DNA of 51,002 nt from Solidesulfovibrio sp. Lineage in GTDB: Bacteria; Desulfobacterota; Desulfovibrionia; Desulfovibrionales; Desulfovibrionaceae. Position numbers and translations under genes: made by a program. The first letter of the stretch is position 1. The number at the start of each line of letters is the position of its first letter. The notes below the pieces were generated by a model. That model searched no databases and was not told the DNA's origin. It worked only from the letters and a program-made list of their open reading frames with translations. The DNA lies in contig NZ_JARKOZ010000073.1 in the NCBI RefSeq assembly GCF_029978005.1, positions 1 to 51,002 on the forward strand. Direction: 5' to 3'. Positions 1-8,130 of this stretch are shown piece after piece.

Positions 1-89
1 CCCGGACCCGCAGGCCGCAAAGCCGGCCAGCACGTCCGGGCCGATGCCCCGGCCACGGGCGCCAGCGGCGAAGCGCCGCAGGGGGAGAG
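1..89. other. Left-edge stretch, no supported gene
   Basis: These bases lie downstream of the leftward zinc-ribbon gene. On the minus strand one frame stays open to the window edge and could be the beginning of another leftward gene, but it holds no convincing start codon or recognisable motif. I therefore do not call a gene here. Confidence 0.4.
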
Positions 90-365
90 TCAGCGGGCTT
101 TGGCGGCGTAGAGGGCGGCCACGCGGGCGGCCAGGGTGTTCTGGGTGGCCGGTTTGAGCGCGGGAGATGGTGGTTGCGAAGAGGCGGGCGCAGTGGGCGG
201 AAAAGCGGCGTTGGAGGCCAGGGGAGGCGTCGCGCCGGCCAGCTTGTAGGGCGAGGCGAAGCGATGCCCGCACACCGGGCAGGCCATGAGCATGCCGCCG
301 ATATTGCCTGGAAAACGAAGCGCCTGGCCGCAGCCGGGACACGTGCGCACTGGTCCCTCGGTCAT
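90..365 (-). CDS. Small zinc-ribbon protein, function unknown
   Basis: The 91-residue product has two CxxC knuckles (Cys9/Cys12 and Cys29/Cys32) spaced like a compact zinc ribbon. A Pro/Ala-rich linker follows, then a short basic C-terminal helix. No signal peptide or membrane segment is visible, so it is probably cytoplasmic. The start is supported by a GGAGGA ribosome site a few bases upstream. It is divergent from the csaA-like gene, with an 87-base shared promoter region. The fold is seen in the sequence; the role (nucleic-acid or protein binding are the usual uses of such ribbons) is not known. Confidence 0.75.
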   Translation of the reverse strand: MTEGPVRTCPGCGQALRFPGNIGGMLMACPVCGHRFASPYKLAGATPPLASNAAFPPTAPASSQPPSPALKPATQNTLAARVAALYAAKAR

Positions 366-452
366 CGCGTCCTCCGATGGAAGTCTTGATGCAAGAGAAG
401 TACCTGCAATATCCCGATTGGTTACATGAACGATGAGAGAGGATGACGAGTT

Positions 453-785
453 ATGGAACCCATTGCATTCGAAGACTTTTTGAAGGTGGACATGCGCGTG
501 GGTCGCGTCCTGGCCGTCGGGCCGCTCCCAAAGGCCCGCGTCCCGGCCTACGAGCTGACCATCGACTTCGGCGAGCTGGGCGTCAAAAAATCGAGCGCCC
601 GTGTCACGGACCTGTACCCCGTCGAAGATCTGCCCGGCCGCCTCGTCGTGGCCGTGGTCAATTTCGAGCCCAAGCGCATCGCCGGTTTCCTGTCCGAAGT
701 GCTGGTTCTGGGCCTTGCCGGGGAAGGCGGCGTGGTGCTCCTCGCTCCCGAGCGCGAGGTCGCCCTGGGGCAGCGGGTTTTTTAA
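453..785 (+). CDS. csaA: CsaA-like tRNA-binding-domain protein
   Basis: The 110-residue product is a single OB-fold of the tRNA-binding domain family, the same fold as the C-terminal domain of methionyl-tRNA synthetase. The N-terminal pattern VDMRVGRV and the C-terminal LxLGLAGxxGxVLLxPxxxVxxGxxV pattern are both present, and the length matches CsaA (about 110 residues). CsaA proteins form dimers and were described as export-related chaperones that also bind RNA. It stands alone, with hicA starting 134 bases downstream. Family assignment is firm; whether it acts as a chaperone or on tRNA here is not decided by sequence. Confidence 0.85.
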   Translation: MEPIAFEDFLKVDMRVGRVLAVGPLPKARVPAYELTIDFGELGVKKSSARVTDLYPVEDLPGRLVVAVVNFEPKRIAGFLSEVLVLGLAGEGGVVLLAPEREVALGQRVF

Positions 786-892
786 CGATCAGGCAAGGGC
801 CAGGCGGCTTTACCACGGGGGCGGACGGAGCAACTGCCAACGATATGGCCTTCTTTGGGGGCTTTTCGTGGCGAGGCCAGCGTGCTTGCCTT

Positions 893-911
893 GATAGCAA
901 AAAATGCTATC
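893..911. promoter_or_regulatory. Inverted repeat before hicA, likely HicB operator
   Basis: Perfect 7-bp arms GATAGCA and TGCTATC flank a 5-base A spacer. The right arm contains TGCTAT, a usable -10 element, so a bound repressor would cover the promoter. HicB of this type carries a ribbon-helix-helix DNA-binding domain and usually represses its own operon, which makes this the natural operator. Inference from position and symmetry. Confidence 0.55.
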
Positions 912-919
912 TTTCCTCC

Positions 920-1183
920 ATGAACAACGCGCAACGGGAAACCCTCAGGATGGTTTTCTCGAAGCCTGTTCCCAAAAACCTGCATTTCAGCGCGATCGAA
1001 TCGCTTCTGAAAGCCGTGGGCTGCGAGGTGATCGAAGGGGACGGCTCGCGCGTGCGCTTCGTGAAGGGGAAAGACATGCTGGCGCTCCACCGGCCGCATC
1101 CGGGAAAAGAGACCAAGCCCTACCAGGTGCGCGACGTCCGCGTTTTTCTGGAGATGATCGGCATGACCAAGGAGGGCGTATGA
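920..1183 (+). CDS. hicA: HicA-family mRNA interferase toxin
   Basis: The 87-residue product matches HicA toxins: a small double-stranded-RNA-binding-like fold with the catalytic histidine in the LHRPHPGKE segment (His57), followed by the KPYQVRxVRxFLxxxG pattern. HicA cleaves mRNA and halts growth when not neutralised by HicB. The chosen ATG is nine bases after the inverted repeat. There is no purine-rich ribosome site, so the message may be nearly leaderless. The frame is open far upstream, but that part has no HicA similarity and overlaps csaA. Its stop overlaps the hicB start by four bases, giving translational coupling. Confidence 0.85.
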   Translation: MNNAQRETLRMVFSKPVPKNLHFSAIESLLKAVGCEVIEGDGSRVRFVKGKDMLALHRPHPGKETKPYQVRDVRVFLEMIGMTKEGV

Positions 1184-1512
1184 TTCCCATGACCTACAAG
1201 GGCTACGCGGCCCGGATCGAATACAGCGACGAGGACGAATGCTTTGTCGGCCACATCGCGGGAATAACGGACATCATCGGGTTTCACGGGGAAACGGTCG
1301 GCGAACTCCGAAGTGCGTTTCAGGAAGCGGTCGACGATTATCTGGCGACGTGCGCGAAGGCCGGAATGAATCCCAAAAAGCCGTATTCCGGAAAGATCAT
1401 GGTTCGCGTGTCCCCCGAACTGCATGCCAGGGTGGCCATGATCGCTTCCGCCCAGGGGAAGAGCCTCAACGCCTTGGCCACGGAAGCTCTGGAAAACATC
1501 GCTGTGAAATAG
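1180..1512 (+). CDS. hicB: HicB-family antitoxin with ribbon-helix-helix tail
   Basis: The 110-residue product has the HicB partial RNase-H-like fold at residues 5-60 (YKGYAARIEYSDEDECFVG start, then an amphipathic VGELRSAFQEAVDDY helix). A ribbon-helix-helix DNA-binding region follows at about 71-108 (KIMVRVSPELHARVAMIA, then SLNALATEALENI). It neutralises HicA and represses the operon by binding DNA. The start ATG sits in an ATGA overlap with hicA. The next gene is convergent. Type II toxin-antitoxin assignment is firm from both partners. Confidence 0.88.
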   Translation: MIPMTYKGYAARIEYSDEDECFVGHIAGITDIIGFHGETVGELRSAFQEAVDDYLATCAKAGMNPKKPYSGKIMVRVSPELHARVAMIASAQGKSLNALATEALENIAVK

Positions 1513-1529
1513 AGCCTGTTGCGGGTCTT

Positions 1530-2162
1530 CTAGGCCGGTTCCGGCTCCTCGTCCGGGGAGGGCAGGTCCAGGCGCGGGGCCAGGGTATCCGGCAGCCAGG
1601 CGCGAAGGAACCCCAGCACCGCGTCGCGGCAACCCTCGATGGACAGGTGCTCGGCGTCCACCACGCACTCGGCCGCCGGGTCCTCCTCGAAGGGCACGTC
1701 CACGCCGATCACCTGACCAAGGCCCGGAAACTGCCGGCCGGTGGTCTTTCGCAGCATGGCCTTGGCGTAGAGCCCGGCCATGACCAGCCCCTCGGGCCGG
1801 GCCGCCTCACGGGCCATGGCCGTGGCCAGGGAACACCGCACGTGCACCTCGGCGAAGCGCGGCGCAAGCGACCGGGCCCGGTCCCGCATGGCCCGCCTGG
1901 GGGCCGAGGCGTCCATGAGCACCAGGTCGTAGGCGTCCGAACGGGCCACGGCCGCCGCCTCCTCGGCGAAAAGGCGGTAGGCCTCCTCGCGTTCCGCGTC
2001 CGAGTACGTGGGATTGGGGAAATAGGCCTTGCGCCGGGCGTCGAGCTCCAGGCGCACCGGTCGCAGGCCGCCCACGGCCAGCGTCTTTTCCACCGCCCGT
2101 GCCACGGCGCTTTTGCCCGAGCCCGGCAGGCCCGTGAACCAGAGCACGGCCGTCATGGTCAT
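1530..2162 (-). CDS. APS-kinase-like P-loop kinase
   Basis: The 210-residue product resembles adenylylsulfate kinase and related P-loop small-molecule kinases. It has Walker A GLPGSGKS at residues 11-18, a YSDAEREE segment matching the FSxxDRxE region of APS kinases, an EVHVRC strand, and a GLYAKA segment like the GLYKKAR of the family. The usual LDGDxxR substrate segment is replaced by LELDARR, so the substrate may not be APS. It overlaps the upstream APH-fold gene by four bases (ATGA), so the two are co-translated and probably act together. Fused APH/P-loop kinases exist elsewhere; here they are separate. Kinase activity is likely, substrate unknown. Confidence 0.75.
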   Translation of the reverse strand: MTMTAVLWFTGLPGSGKSAVARAVEKTLAVGGLRPVRLELDARRKAYFPNPTYSDAEREEAYRLFAEEAAAVARSDAYDLVLMDASAPRRAMRDRARSLAPRFAEVHVRCSLATAMAREAARPEGLVMAGLYAKAMLRKTTGRQFPGLGQVIGVDVPFEEDPAAECVVDAEHLSIEGCRDAVLGFLRAWLPDTLAPRLDLPSPDEEPEPA

Positions 2163-3271
2163 CCCAGGTACCGGTTGAAGTCCCGGCAGTCGAAGCGCTC
2201 GTCCTCCAGGACGTTTCCCAGGAAACGCAGCAAGGCCTTGCGCACCTCGGGCGGATGGCCCGGGTACCACTGGGGCGAGGCGATGACCAGTCCGCGAAAG
2301 ACGTAGAAGGGCGCGATCACGGAAAAAATTTCGTCGTCGCCGCTCTCGCGCAGGTACGTCTCCCAGAAGGCGAGGAAAAGCCGTTCGAAATCTCCGGACA
2401 GTTTGGGCTCCTTGTAGAGGCCGAACAGCACGTAGTTGAGGCTCATGGTGGCCACGTCGTCGGCCGGCTCGCCCCATTCGCCCCGGCTGCGGTCGAGCAC
2501 GGCGAAGTCCCGCGCCCCGCCTTCCTCCTGCACGAGCACGTTCCAGGGATGGAAGTCGCCGTGCACTTCGCTCAGGCGATGGGTGAAGCCGCGCAGCTTC
2601 CAGCGCCAGTCCACGACGCGTTTTTCCAGGGCGCGAAAACGCTCGGGCGGGAACAGGTCGTAAGGGTGTGGATAGGCGTCCACCAGCCCGAAGATGCATT
2701 CCGACGCGCCGATCAAGTTGCGCACGCGGCGCAGGTACAAATCCGCGTCGTCCTTTTTTGCGGCGTGCACCCTTGCCAGCCACGAGGCGAAGGCCTTGGC
2801 CATGTCCAGGTCGCGGGGCTCGAGCCCTGTCTTCTGGATGCGCTGCAGGTCCAGGTAGTAGTCGTAGCCCGGGGCTTTTTCACTGAGGATGAAGAATTCC
2901 TTGGGCTCCGCGACCGGCACGAGCCGATCGTCCTGGTCGAAATAGCCCAGGCCGATGGGGCGCACGTGCTTTTCCATGCGCCCGCCGGCCTCGTACTGGA
3001 ACATGAGGATGGCCGCCCGGTCCCAGTAGAACTGGTGCCCGTACTTGTCGCCGCGCATGATGGAGAGCACGCCCCGGCGCAACTGGCCGTCCACCTCGAA
3101 ATCCAGGCACACGGGCTTGCCGTAGCCGAATTCCTTCATGCCCTGGCCGTCGGCCCCCATGGCGCACACGCCGAGCATCCGGGCGGACTCCCCGAACGCT
3201 TCGCGCAGGTACCGCTCCACGGCCTCCGGCCGCACCACGATGGGCGTCTTTTCCTCGGTCCCCTTGCGCAT
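2159..3271 (-). CDS. APH-fold phosphotransferase family protein
   Basis: The 370-residue product carries the aminoglycoside-phosphotransferase/choline-kinase fold: the catalytic loop HGDFHPWN at residues 237-244, and the metal-binding segment LDRSRGEWGEPADD at about 259-272. In that segment the usual hydrophobic-Asp-Trp/Phe pattern has become LDRSRG. Residues 1-130 form the N-lobe. An AAGGAG ribosome site precedes the ATG. It is first in a leftward pair with the APS-kinase-like gene and is divergent from xseA across a long palindrome. Members of this fold phosphorylate sugars, choline, amino acids or drugs; there is no reason to assume antibiotic resistance. Confidence 0.78.
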   Translation of the reverse strand: MRKGTEEKTPIVVRPEAVERYLREAFGESARMLGVCAMGADGQGMKEFGYGKPVCLDFEVDGQLRRGVLSIMRGDKYGHQFYWDRAAILMFQYEAGGRMEKHVRPIGLGYFDQDDRLVPVAEPKEFFILSEKAPGYDYYLDLQRIQKTGLEPRDLDMAKAFASWLARVHAAKKDDADLYLRRVRNLIGASECIFGLVDAYPHPYDLFPPERFRALEKRVVDWRWKLRGFTHRLSEVHGDFHPWNVLVQEEGGARDFAVLDRSRGEWGEPADDVATMSLNYVLFGLYKEPKLSGDFERLFLAFWETYLRESGDDEIFSVIAPFYVFRGLVIASPQWYPGHPPEVRKALLRFLGNVLEDERFDCRDFNRYLG

Positions 3272-3297
3272 GGCGATGCTCCTTTGTGGAGAAGAGA

Positions 3298-3355
3298 GAG
3301 AATGCGGGGGAGGAAACCCCTTTTTTCAAAAAGGGGTTTCCTCCCCCGGATTCTC
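3298..3355. repeat. Long intergenic palindrome between divergent genes
   Basis: Two perfect 20-base arms (3306-3325 and 3328-3347) are separated by two bases, and an extra outer 6-bp match (3298-3303 with 3350-3355) extends the stem. The hairpin has T and A runs near its tip. It lies between two divergent genes, where a terminator is not needed. It resembles the dispersed repeats at 13301 and 44471 in its TGCGGGGGAG edge, though its core differs. Confidence 0.8.
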
Positions 3356-3374
3356 ACGCTCTCCGCATAACTTT

Positions 3375-4796
3375 ATGCCCCATGTGTTCGAAGTCAGCGA
3401 GCTGACCAGGTCGGTCAGGGACGTCATCGAGTCCGAGTTCCCTTTCGTCTGGGTGTGCGGGCAGGTGGTGAATCTGTCGCGCCCGGGCTCGGGGCATTTG
3501 TATTTTTCGCTGCGGGACGCCGAGGCCTCGTTGGCCGTGGTCTGGTTTCGGGGCGCTCAGGGCGGCAAGGCGCTGGCCGGGGGCGGCAGGTACGATCCGC
3601 TGACGGGCGAGGTCTACGAGAAGTCGTTGGCCGAGGGCCTGGCCGACGGCATGGAGGTCATGGTCGCCGGCCGTTTGACGGTGTACGCGCCGCGCGGTTC
3701 CTATCAATTGGTGGCCGAGCTGGTCCAGGAGGTCGGGGAAGGGCGGTTGTGGCAGGAGTTCGAGGCCCTCAAGAAGGACCTGGCCGCCAAGGGGTATTTC
3801 GAGCAGGGGCGCAAGCGGCCCTTGCCGCGTCATCCGACGAAGGTCGCGGTCATCACCGCGCCGACCGGCGCGGCGGTGCGCGACTTCATCCGTATCGGCC
3901 GCGAACGGGGCCATGGCGCGGCGGTGCGCGTCTATCCGACCCTGGTGCAGGGCGAGGCCGCGCCCATGGGCATCGTGCGGGCCATGTTGCGCGCCGTGGC
4001 CGACGACTGGGCCGAGGTGGTGGTGCTCATCCGGGGCGGCGGCTCCCTGGAGGATCTGTGGGCCTTCAACACGGTCGAGGTGGCCAAGGCGATCTTCGCC
4101 TCGCCCTTGCCGGTGCTGACGGGCGTGGGCCACGAGGTCGACGTGACCATCGCCGACATGGTGGCCGACGTGCGGGCGGCCACGCCGAGCCACGCCGCCC
4201 AGCTCCTTTGGCCCGAGCGCGTGCAGCTCGCCCAGCGTCTGGACGATCTGGAAATGGCCATGCGCCGGGGCGCGGCGAGGCTGCTCGCCCAGCGCGGGCG
4301 CGAGCTGGCCGTGCTGGCCCGGGGGCTGGCCTGGCTTTCGCCGGCGAACCGGTTGCAGCGGCTGGAAGAGCGTTTCGCCGCCGCTGGCGAGCGCCTCTTG
4401 CGGGCCGGCGAGGCTTGGCTTGGCGCGCTGGGAGGGCGGGCGGAGCGGCTGGGCGAGCGGCTGGCCCGGCGGTTCGGGCCGCAGAGCCTGGAAGCGCGCG
4501 GACAGGAACTGTCGCGGCGGGCCGATGCGCTGGAGGCCGCCATGAAACTTTATGCAGCGGATCGCGACCACCGTCTGGAACTGGCCGGGGCGCGCCTGGC
4601 CGGCCTTGACCCCACGGCCCCGCTGGCCCGGGGCTACAGCCTGACGACCTTGCTGCGCACGGGAAAATTCCTGCGCCGGGAAGGGGATGCCCGTCCGGGC
4701 GACAAGCTCGACATCATGGTGTATGAGGGCCGCGTCCGGGCGACGGTGGAAGCCGCCCCGGACGACGGCACTGGCGACGACGGGGAGCGCGCATGA
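3375..4796 (+). CDS. xseA: Exodeoxyribonuclease VII large subunit
   Basis: The 473-residue product is XseA, the catalytic subunit of exonuclease VII, which degrades single-stranded DNA in both directions. An N-terminal OB-fold spans residues 1-100 (FEVSELTRSVRDVIE). The nuclease region has the IRGGGSLEDLWAFN segment near residue 218 and GVGHEVDVTIADMVADVRA near 250, and a long coiled-coil region fills residues 280-420. The ATG at 3375 begins the conserved N-terminus; the frame is open upstream through the palindrome but without similarity. No clear ribosome site precedes it. It is coupled to xseB by an ATGA overlap. Confidence 0.95.
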   Translation: MPHVFEVSELTRSVRDVIESEFPFVWVCGQVVNLSRPGSGHLYFSLRDAEASLAVVWFRGAQGGKALAGGGRYDPLTGEVYEKSLAEGLADGMEVMVAGRLTVYAPRGSYQLVAELVQEVGEGRLWQEFEALKKDLAAKGYFEQGRKRPLPRHPTKVAVITAPTGAAVRDFIRIGRERGHGAAVRVYPTLVQGEAAPMGIVRAMLRAVADDWAEVVVLIRGGGSLEDLWAFNTVEVAKAIFASPLPVLTGVGHEVDVTIADMVADVRAATPSHAAQLLWPERVQLAQRLDDLEMAMRRGAARLLAQRGRELAVLARGLAWLSPANRLQRLEERFAAAGERLLRAGEAWLGALGGRAERLGERLARRFGPQSLEARGQELSRRADALEAAMKLYAADRDHRLELAGARLAGLDPTAPLARGYSLTTLLRTGKFLRREGDARPGDKLDIMVYEGRVRATVEAAPDDGTGDDGERA

Positions 4797-5056
4797 GCAA
4801 CGTCAAGGAAGAATCCTTCGAAAAGGCCCTGGAACGCCTGGAGCGCATCGCCGCGCGCCTGGAGGCCGGGGACGTGCCCTTGGAAAAGGGCGTGGCGCTC
4901 TACAAGGAAGGCATGGGGCTGGTCGCCTCGTGCCGCAAGCGCCTGGAGGCCGCCCGTTTGGAGATTTCCCTCGCCGGCGAGGACGGGACGCTGGTCCCCT
5001 TCGACGTCGAGGACACGCGGCTTGCCGCGCGTGATACCGGGGAGGACGACGCGTGA
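4793..5056 (+). CDS. xseB: Exodeoxyribonuclease VII small subunit
   Basis: The 87-residue helical product matches XseB: the SFEKALERLERI start, the LExGDVPLEKGVALYKEGMGL segment and a CRKRLEAA helix. Several XseB subunits bind the XseA coiled coil. Residues 65-87 form an acidic tail. It overlaps xseA by four bases upstream and ispA by four bases (GTGA) downstream, a common xseB-ispA-dxs arrangement that ties repair and isoprenoid genes into one transcript. Confidence 0.94.
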   Translation: MSNVKEESFEKALERLERIAARLEAGDVPLEKGVALYKEGMGLVASCRKRLEAARLEISLAGEDGTLVPFDVEDTRLAARDTGEDDA

Positions 5057-5952
5057 CGGTGAAGGAACGTCTGGCCGCGCAGGCGGCCGAGGTCGAGGTG
5101 TATCTGCGGGAGCGCTTCGGCGCGCGCATGCGCGAGCGCGGCGTGCCCGAGGGCCTGCTGTCCGCCATGGAATATTCGCTTCTGGCCGGCGGCAAGCGCC
5201 TGCGGCCCTGCCTGTGCCTGAGCTTCGCCGAACTTTTCGGCGCGGACCGGGCCCGGGTCATGCCCTTTGCCGCCGGATTCGAGATCATCCACACCTATTC
5301 GCTCATCCACGACGACCTGCCGGCCATGGACGACGACGACCTGCGCCGGGGCCGGCCGTCGAACCACAAGGTCTACGGCGAAGCCGGGGCCATATTGGCC
5401 GGGGACGCGCTTGTCACCGAGGCTTTCGGCTGCATGAGCCGGGCCTGGCCCGGCATCGAGGCCGACAAGGTGCTGCCTGCCCTGGCCGAGGCCGCCCGGG
5501 CCGCCGGCGCGGCCGGCATGGTCGGCGGCCAGGTGCTGGACATGGAATACACTGCCCGGCAGGGCCTGACCTTGGCCGAGCTGGCCCATATGCAGACGCT
5601 CAAGACCGGGGCGCTCATCACCTCTTCCTGCGTGTGCGGCGCGATCCTGGCCGGCGCGGGCGAGGAGGGCGTGGCCCGGGCCAGGGAATACGGCGAGGCC
5701 GTGGGCGCGGCCTTCCAGATCGTGGACGACATCCTGGACGAGGTGGGCGACGCGGCGACGCTGGGCAAGCCCGTGGGCAGCGACCGCGAGCAGGGCAAGA
5801 ACACCTACCCGAGCCTGGTGGGCCTTAACGAGAGCCGGCGGCTGGCCGAGGCGCGCGTGGACGCCGCCCTGGCCGCCATCGCCGCCCACAACGGGCCGGC
5901 GGCGGATTTCCTGCGGGAGCTTGCCCGCTACATCGTGGTCAGGGTCCAATAA
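5053..5952 (+). CDS. ispA: Polyprenyl (farnesyl/geranylgeranyl) diphosphate synthase
   Basis: The 299-residue product is a trans-prenyltransferase condensing IPP with allylic diphosphates. GGKRLRP lies near residue 45, the first Asp-rich motif DDLPAMDDDD near 86-95, and the second DDILDE near 225, followed by GKPVGSD. Two residues (Leu, Pro) inside the first motif fit bacterial short-chain enzymes. The GTG start overlaps the xseB stop. It supplies precursors for quinones and undecaprenyl carriers, next to dxs, which makes the C5 units. Chain length (C15 or C20) cannot be fixed by eye. Confidence 0.93.
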   Translation: MTVKERLAAQAAEVEVYLRERFGARMRERGVPEGLLSAMEYSLLAGGKRLRPCLCLSFAELFGADRARVMPFAAGFEIIHTYSLIHDDLPAMDDDDLRRGRPSNHKVYGEAGAILAGDALVTEAFGCMSRAWPGIEADKVLPALAEAARAAGAAGMVGGQVLDMEYTARQGLTLAELAHMQTLKTGALITSSCVCGAILAGAGEEGVARAREYGEAVGAAFQIVDDILDEVGDAATLGKPVGSDREQGKNTYPSLVGLNESRRLAEARVDAALAAIAAHNGPAADFLRELARYIVVRVQ

Positions 5953-6039
5953 TCGCGCGGCGACAGGTCGCGCCGGGACGATGGACATGATCGGCGAGGC
6001 CGGTCGGCGATCCTTCGCAACGGACAAGGAAAGGAAGAG

Positions 6040-7941
6040 ATGACCGTACTTACGGACTCGGCGTTGCGCATACTCCCCCGCATCGGCCATCCCCGCGACG
6101 TGGCGGGCCTGACCGCCGAGGAACGGACCGTCCTGGCCGAGGAGATCCGTCAAGTCATCATCGGCACGGTTTCCATGAACGGCGGCCACCTGGCTCCGTC
6201 GCTCGGCGTCGTGGAGCTCACCCTGGCGCTGCTGTCCGTCTTCGATCCCGGCCGGGACAAGCTGGTCTGGGACGTGGGCCATCAGGCCTACGCCTACAAG
6301 ATTCTCACCGGCCGCCAGCAGGAGTTCCACACCCTGCGCACCCTGGGCGGCGTCAGCGGCTTCCCGCGCCCGGCCGAGAGCCCCTTCGACCATTTCGGCG
6401 TAGGCCATTCGAGCACGTCCATCTCCGCTGCCCTGGGCATGGCCATGGCCAGGGACCTTAAGGACGAAAAGCACGACGTGGTGGCCATCATCGGCGACGG
6501 CTCCATGACGGCCGGCCTGGCCTACGAGGGCCTCAACCAGGCCGGCGGCTGGGGCGGCCGGCTCATCGTCGTGCTCAACGACAACGAGATGTCCATCTCG
6601 AAGAACGTGGGCGCGCTGTCGCTGTTTTTAAGCCGCAAGCTCAACCAGCGCTGGGTCAAGCGCCTCAAAAAGGACATGGAGAGCTGGATCGGCTCCCTGC
6701 CCTACGGCGGCGACCTCATGGGCTACGTGCGCCGGGGCGAGGAGTCCTTCAAGAGCTTCTTCACGCCCGGCATGCTCTTCGAGGCCTTCCGCTTCAACTA
6801 CCTGGGCCCCATCGACGGCCACGACACGGCCCGCCTGGTCGAGGTCTTCAAGGAGGTCAGGGAACTCGACGGGCCGGTGCTGGTCCACGTGCTGACCAAG
6901 AAGGGGCGCGGCTACGCCCCGGCCGAGAGCAACCCCACCTATTTTCACGGCGTGGGCTGCTTCGAGCCCGAGACCGGGCTCATGGAAAAGCCCGGCGCCT
7001 GCCCGCCGAGCTACACCCAGGTCTTCGGCCAGGCCCTGACCACCCTGGCCAGGCACGACAAGCGGGTCATGGCCATCACCGCCGCCATGCCCGAGGGCAC
7101 GGGCCTGTCCGATTTCGCCTCCGAGATGCCCGAACGCTTCGTGGACGTGGGCATCTGCGAGCAGCACGCCGTGACCTTCGCCGCCGGCCTGGCCATGGAG
7201 GGGTTTCGGCCCATGGTCGCGGTCTATTCCACCTTTCTTCAGCGCTCCTACGACCAGATCGTCCACGACGTCTGCCTGCAGAACCTGCCCGTGACCTTTT
7301 GCCTGGACCGGGCCGGGCTGGTCGGCGAGGACGGGGCCACCCACCATGGGGCCTTCGACCTCTCGTACTTGCGCCATATCCCCAATCTCGTGGTCATGGC
7401 CCCGGGCAGCGAGGCCGACCTGCCCGGCATGCTGGCCACGGCCCTGGCCCACGACGGTCCGTCGGCCATCCGCTATCCGCGCGGGGCCGGCGAGGGTCTG
7501 CCCCTGCCCGAAAAGCCCGAGCCCCTGCCCCTTGGGCGCGGTGAACTGGTCCGCCCGGGCCGGGACGCCCTGGTGGTGGCCATCGGCAGCCGGGTCATGC
7601 CGGCCGTGGCCGCCGCCAACGAACTGGCCGCCGCCACGGGCAAGGAAGTGGCGGTATTTAGCGCCCGCTTCGTCAAGCCCCTTCCCCGCGAGCAGCTTTT
7701 GGAGCTGGCCAAGTCCTTTCCCCTCTGGCTGACGGCCGAGGAGAACGTGCTCGAAGGCGGTTTCGGCTCGGCCGTGCTGGAGATGCTCGAGGACGCCGGG
7801 GCGCTCGCCGCGCTGACCGTGCGTCGGCTGGGCCTGCCGGACGCCTTTGTGGAGCACGGGGCCCAAAAAGCGCTTCGCGCCCTGTGCGGCATCGACAAGG
7901 ACGGCATCCTTCGGGCGTTGACCGCGTTGCTCGGCCTCTAA
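6040..7941 (+). CDS. dxs: 1-deoxy-D-xylulose-5-phosphate synthase
   Basis: The 633-residue product is full-length DXS, the thiamine-diphosphate enzyme that joins pyruvate and glyceraldehyde 3-phosphate in the first step of the MEP pathway. The GDGSMTAGLAYEGLN thiamine-binding segment lies near residue 152. The catalytic-domain pattern EGTGLSDFASEMPERFVDVGICEQHAVTFAAGLA and the THHGAFD segment are also present. The start follows an AGGAAAGGAAGAG ribosome site. It lies 87 bases after ispA, probably in the same operon. Confidence 0.96.
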   Translation: MTVLTDSALRILPRIGHPRDVAGLTAEERTVLAEEIRQVIIGTVSMNGGHLAPSLGVVELTLALLSVFDPGRDKLVWDVGHQAYAYKILTGRQQEFHTLRTLGGVSGFPRPAESPFDHFGVGHSSTSISAALGMAMARDLKDEKHDVVAIIGDGSMTAGLAYEGLNQAGGWGGRLIVVLNDNEMSISKNVGALSLFLSRKLNQRWVKRLKKDMESWIGSLPYGGDLMGYVRRGEESFKSFFTPGMLFEAFRFNYLGPIDGHDTARLVEVFKEVRELDGPVLVHVLTKKGRGYAPAESNPTYFHGVGCFEPETGLMEKPGACPPSYTQVFGQALTTLARHDKRVMAITAAMPEGTGLSDFASEMPERFVDVGICEQHAVTFAAGLAMEGFRPMVAVYSTFLQRSYDQIVHDVCLQNLPVTFCLDRAGLVGEDGATHHGAFDLSYLRHIPNLVVMAPGSEADLPGMLATALAHDGPSAIRYPRGAGEGLPLPEKPEPLPLGRGELVRPGRDALVVAIGSRVMPAVAAANELAAATGKEVAVFSARFVKPLPREQLLELAKSFPLWLTAEENVLEGGFGSAVLEMLEDAGALAALTVRRLGLPDAFVEHGAQKALRALCGIDKDGILRALTALLGL

Positions 7942-7955
7942 GCCCCGTTTTTGGC

Positions 7956-7973
7956 CGCAAAACGCCTTTTGCG
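7956..7973 (+). other. Weak AT-rich hairpin after dxs
   Basis: A 7-bp stem CGCAAAA/TTTTGCG with a CGCC loop lies 15 bases after the dxs stop. It is not GC-rich and no long T run follows, so it is at best a poor terminator. The remaining roughly 150 bases before the next gene hold no other clear structure. Confidence 0.3.
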
Positions 7974-8130
7974 CCCCTGGACGGTGCGTAAAAGAGCGGG
8001 TATGCTTTTTGTCTTGCGTCCCGGAACCCTGTCGTCACGTAAGGGGCTTTTTGCCCCGATTCCGGGCCACGCGCGGACACGCGGGCCGACGAACAGCGAA
8101 ATTTCGCCCGCGACAACCCAAGGAGACATG

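Noticed and set aside
443-919. Extended hicA frame
   Set aside because: The upstream part overlaps csaA, is Arg/Pro-rich and carries no HicA similarity.
2159-3271. Aminoglycoside resistance gene
   Set aside because: The APH fold is shared by many metabolic kinases; the altered metal-site segment and context do not support drug resistance.
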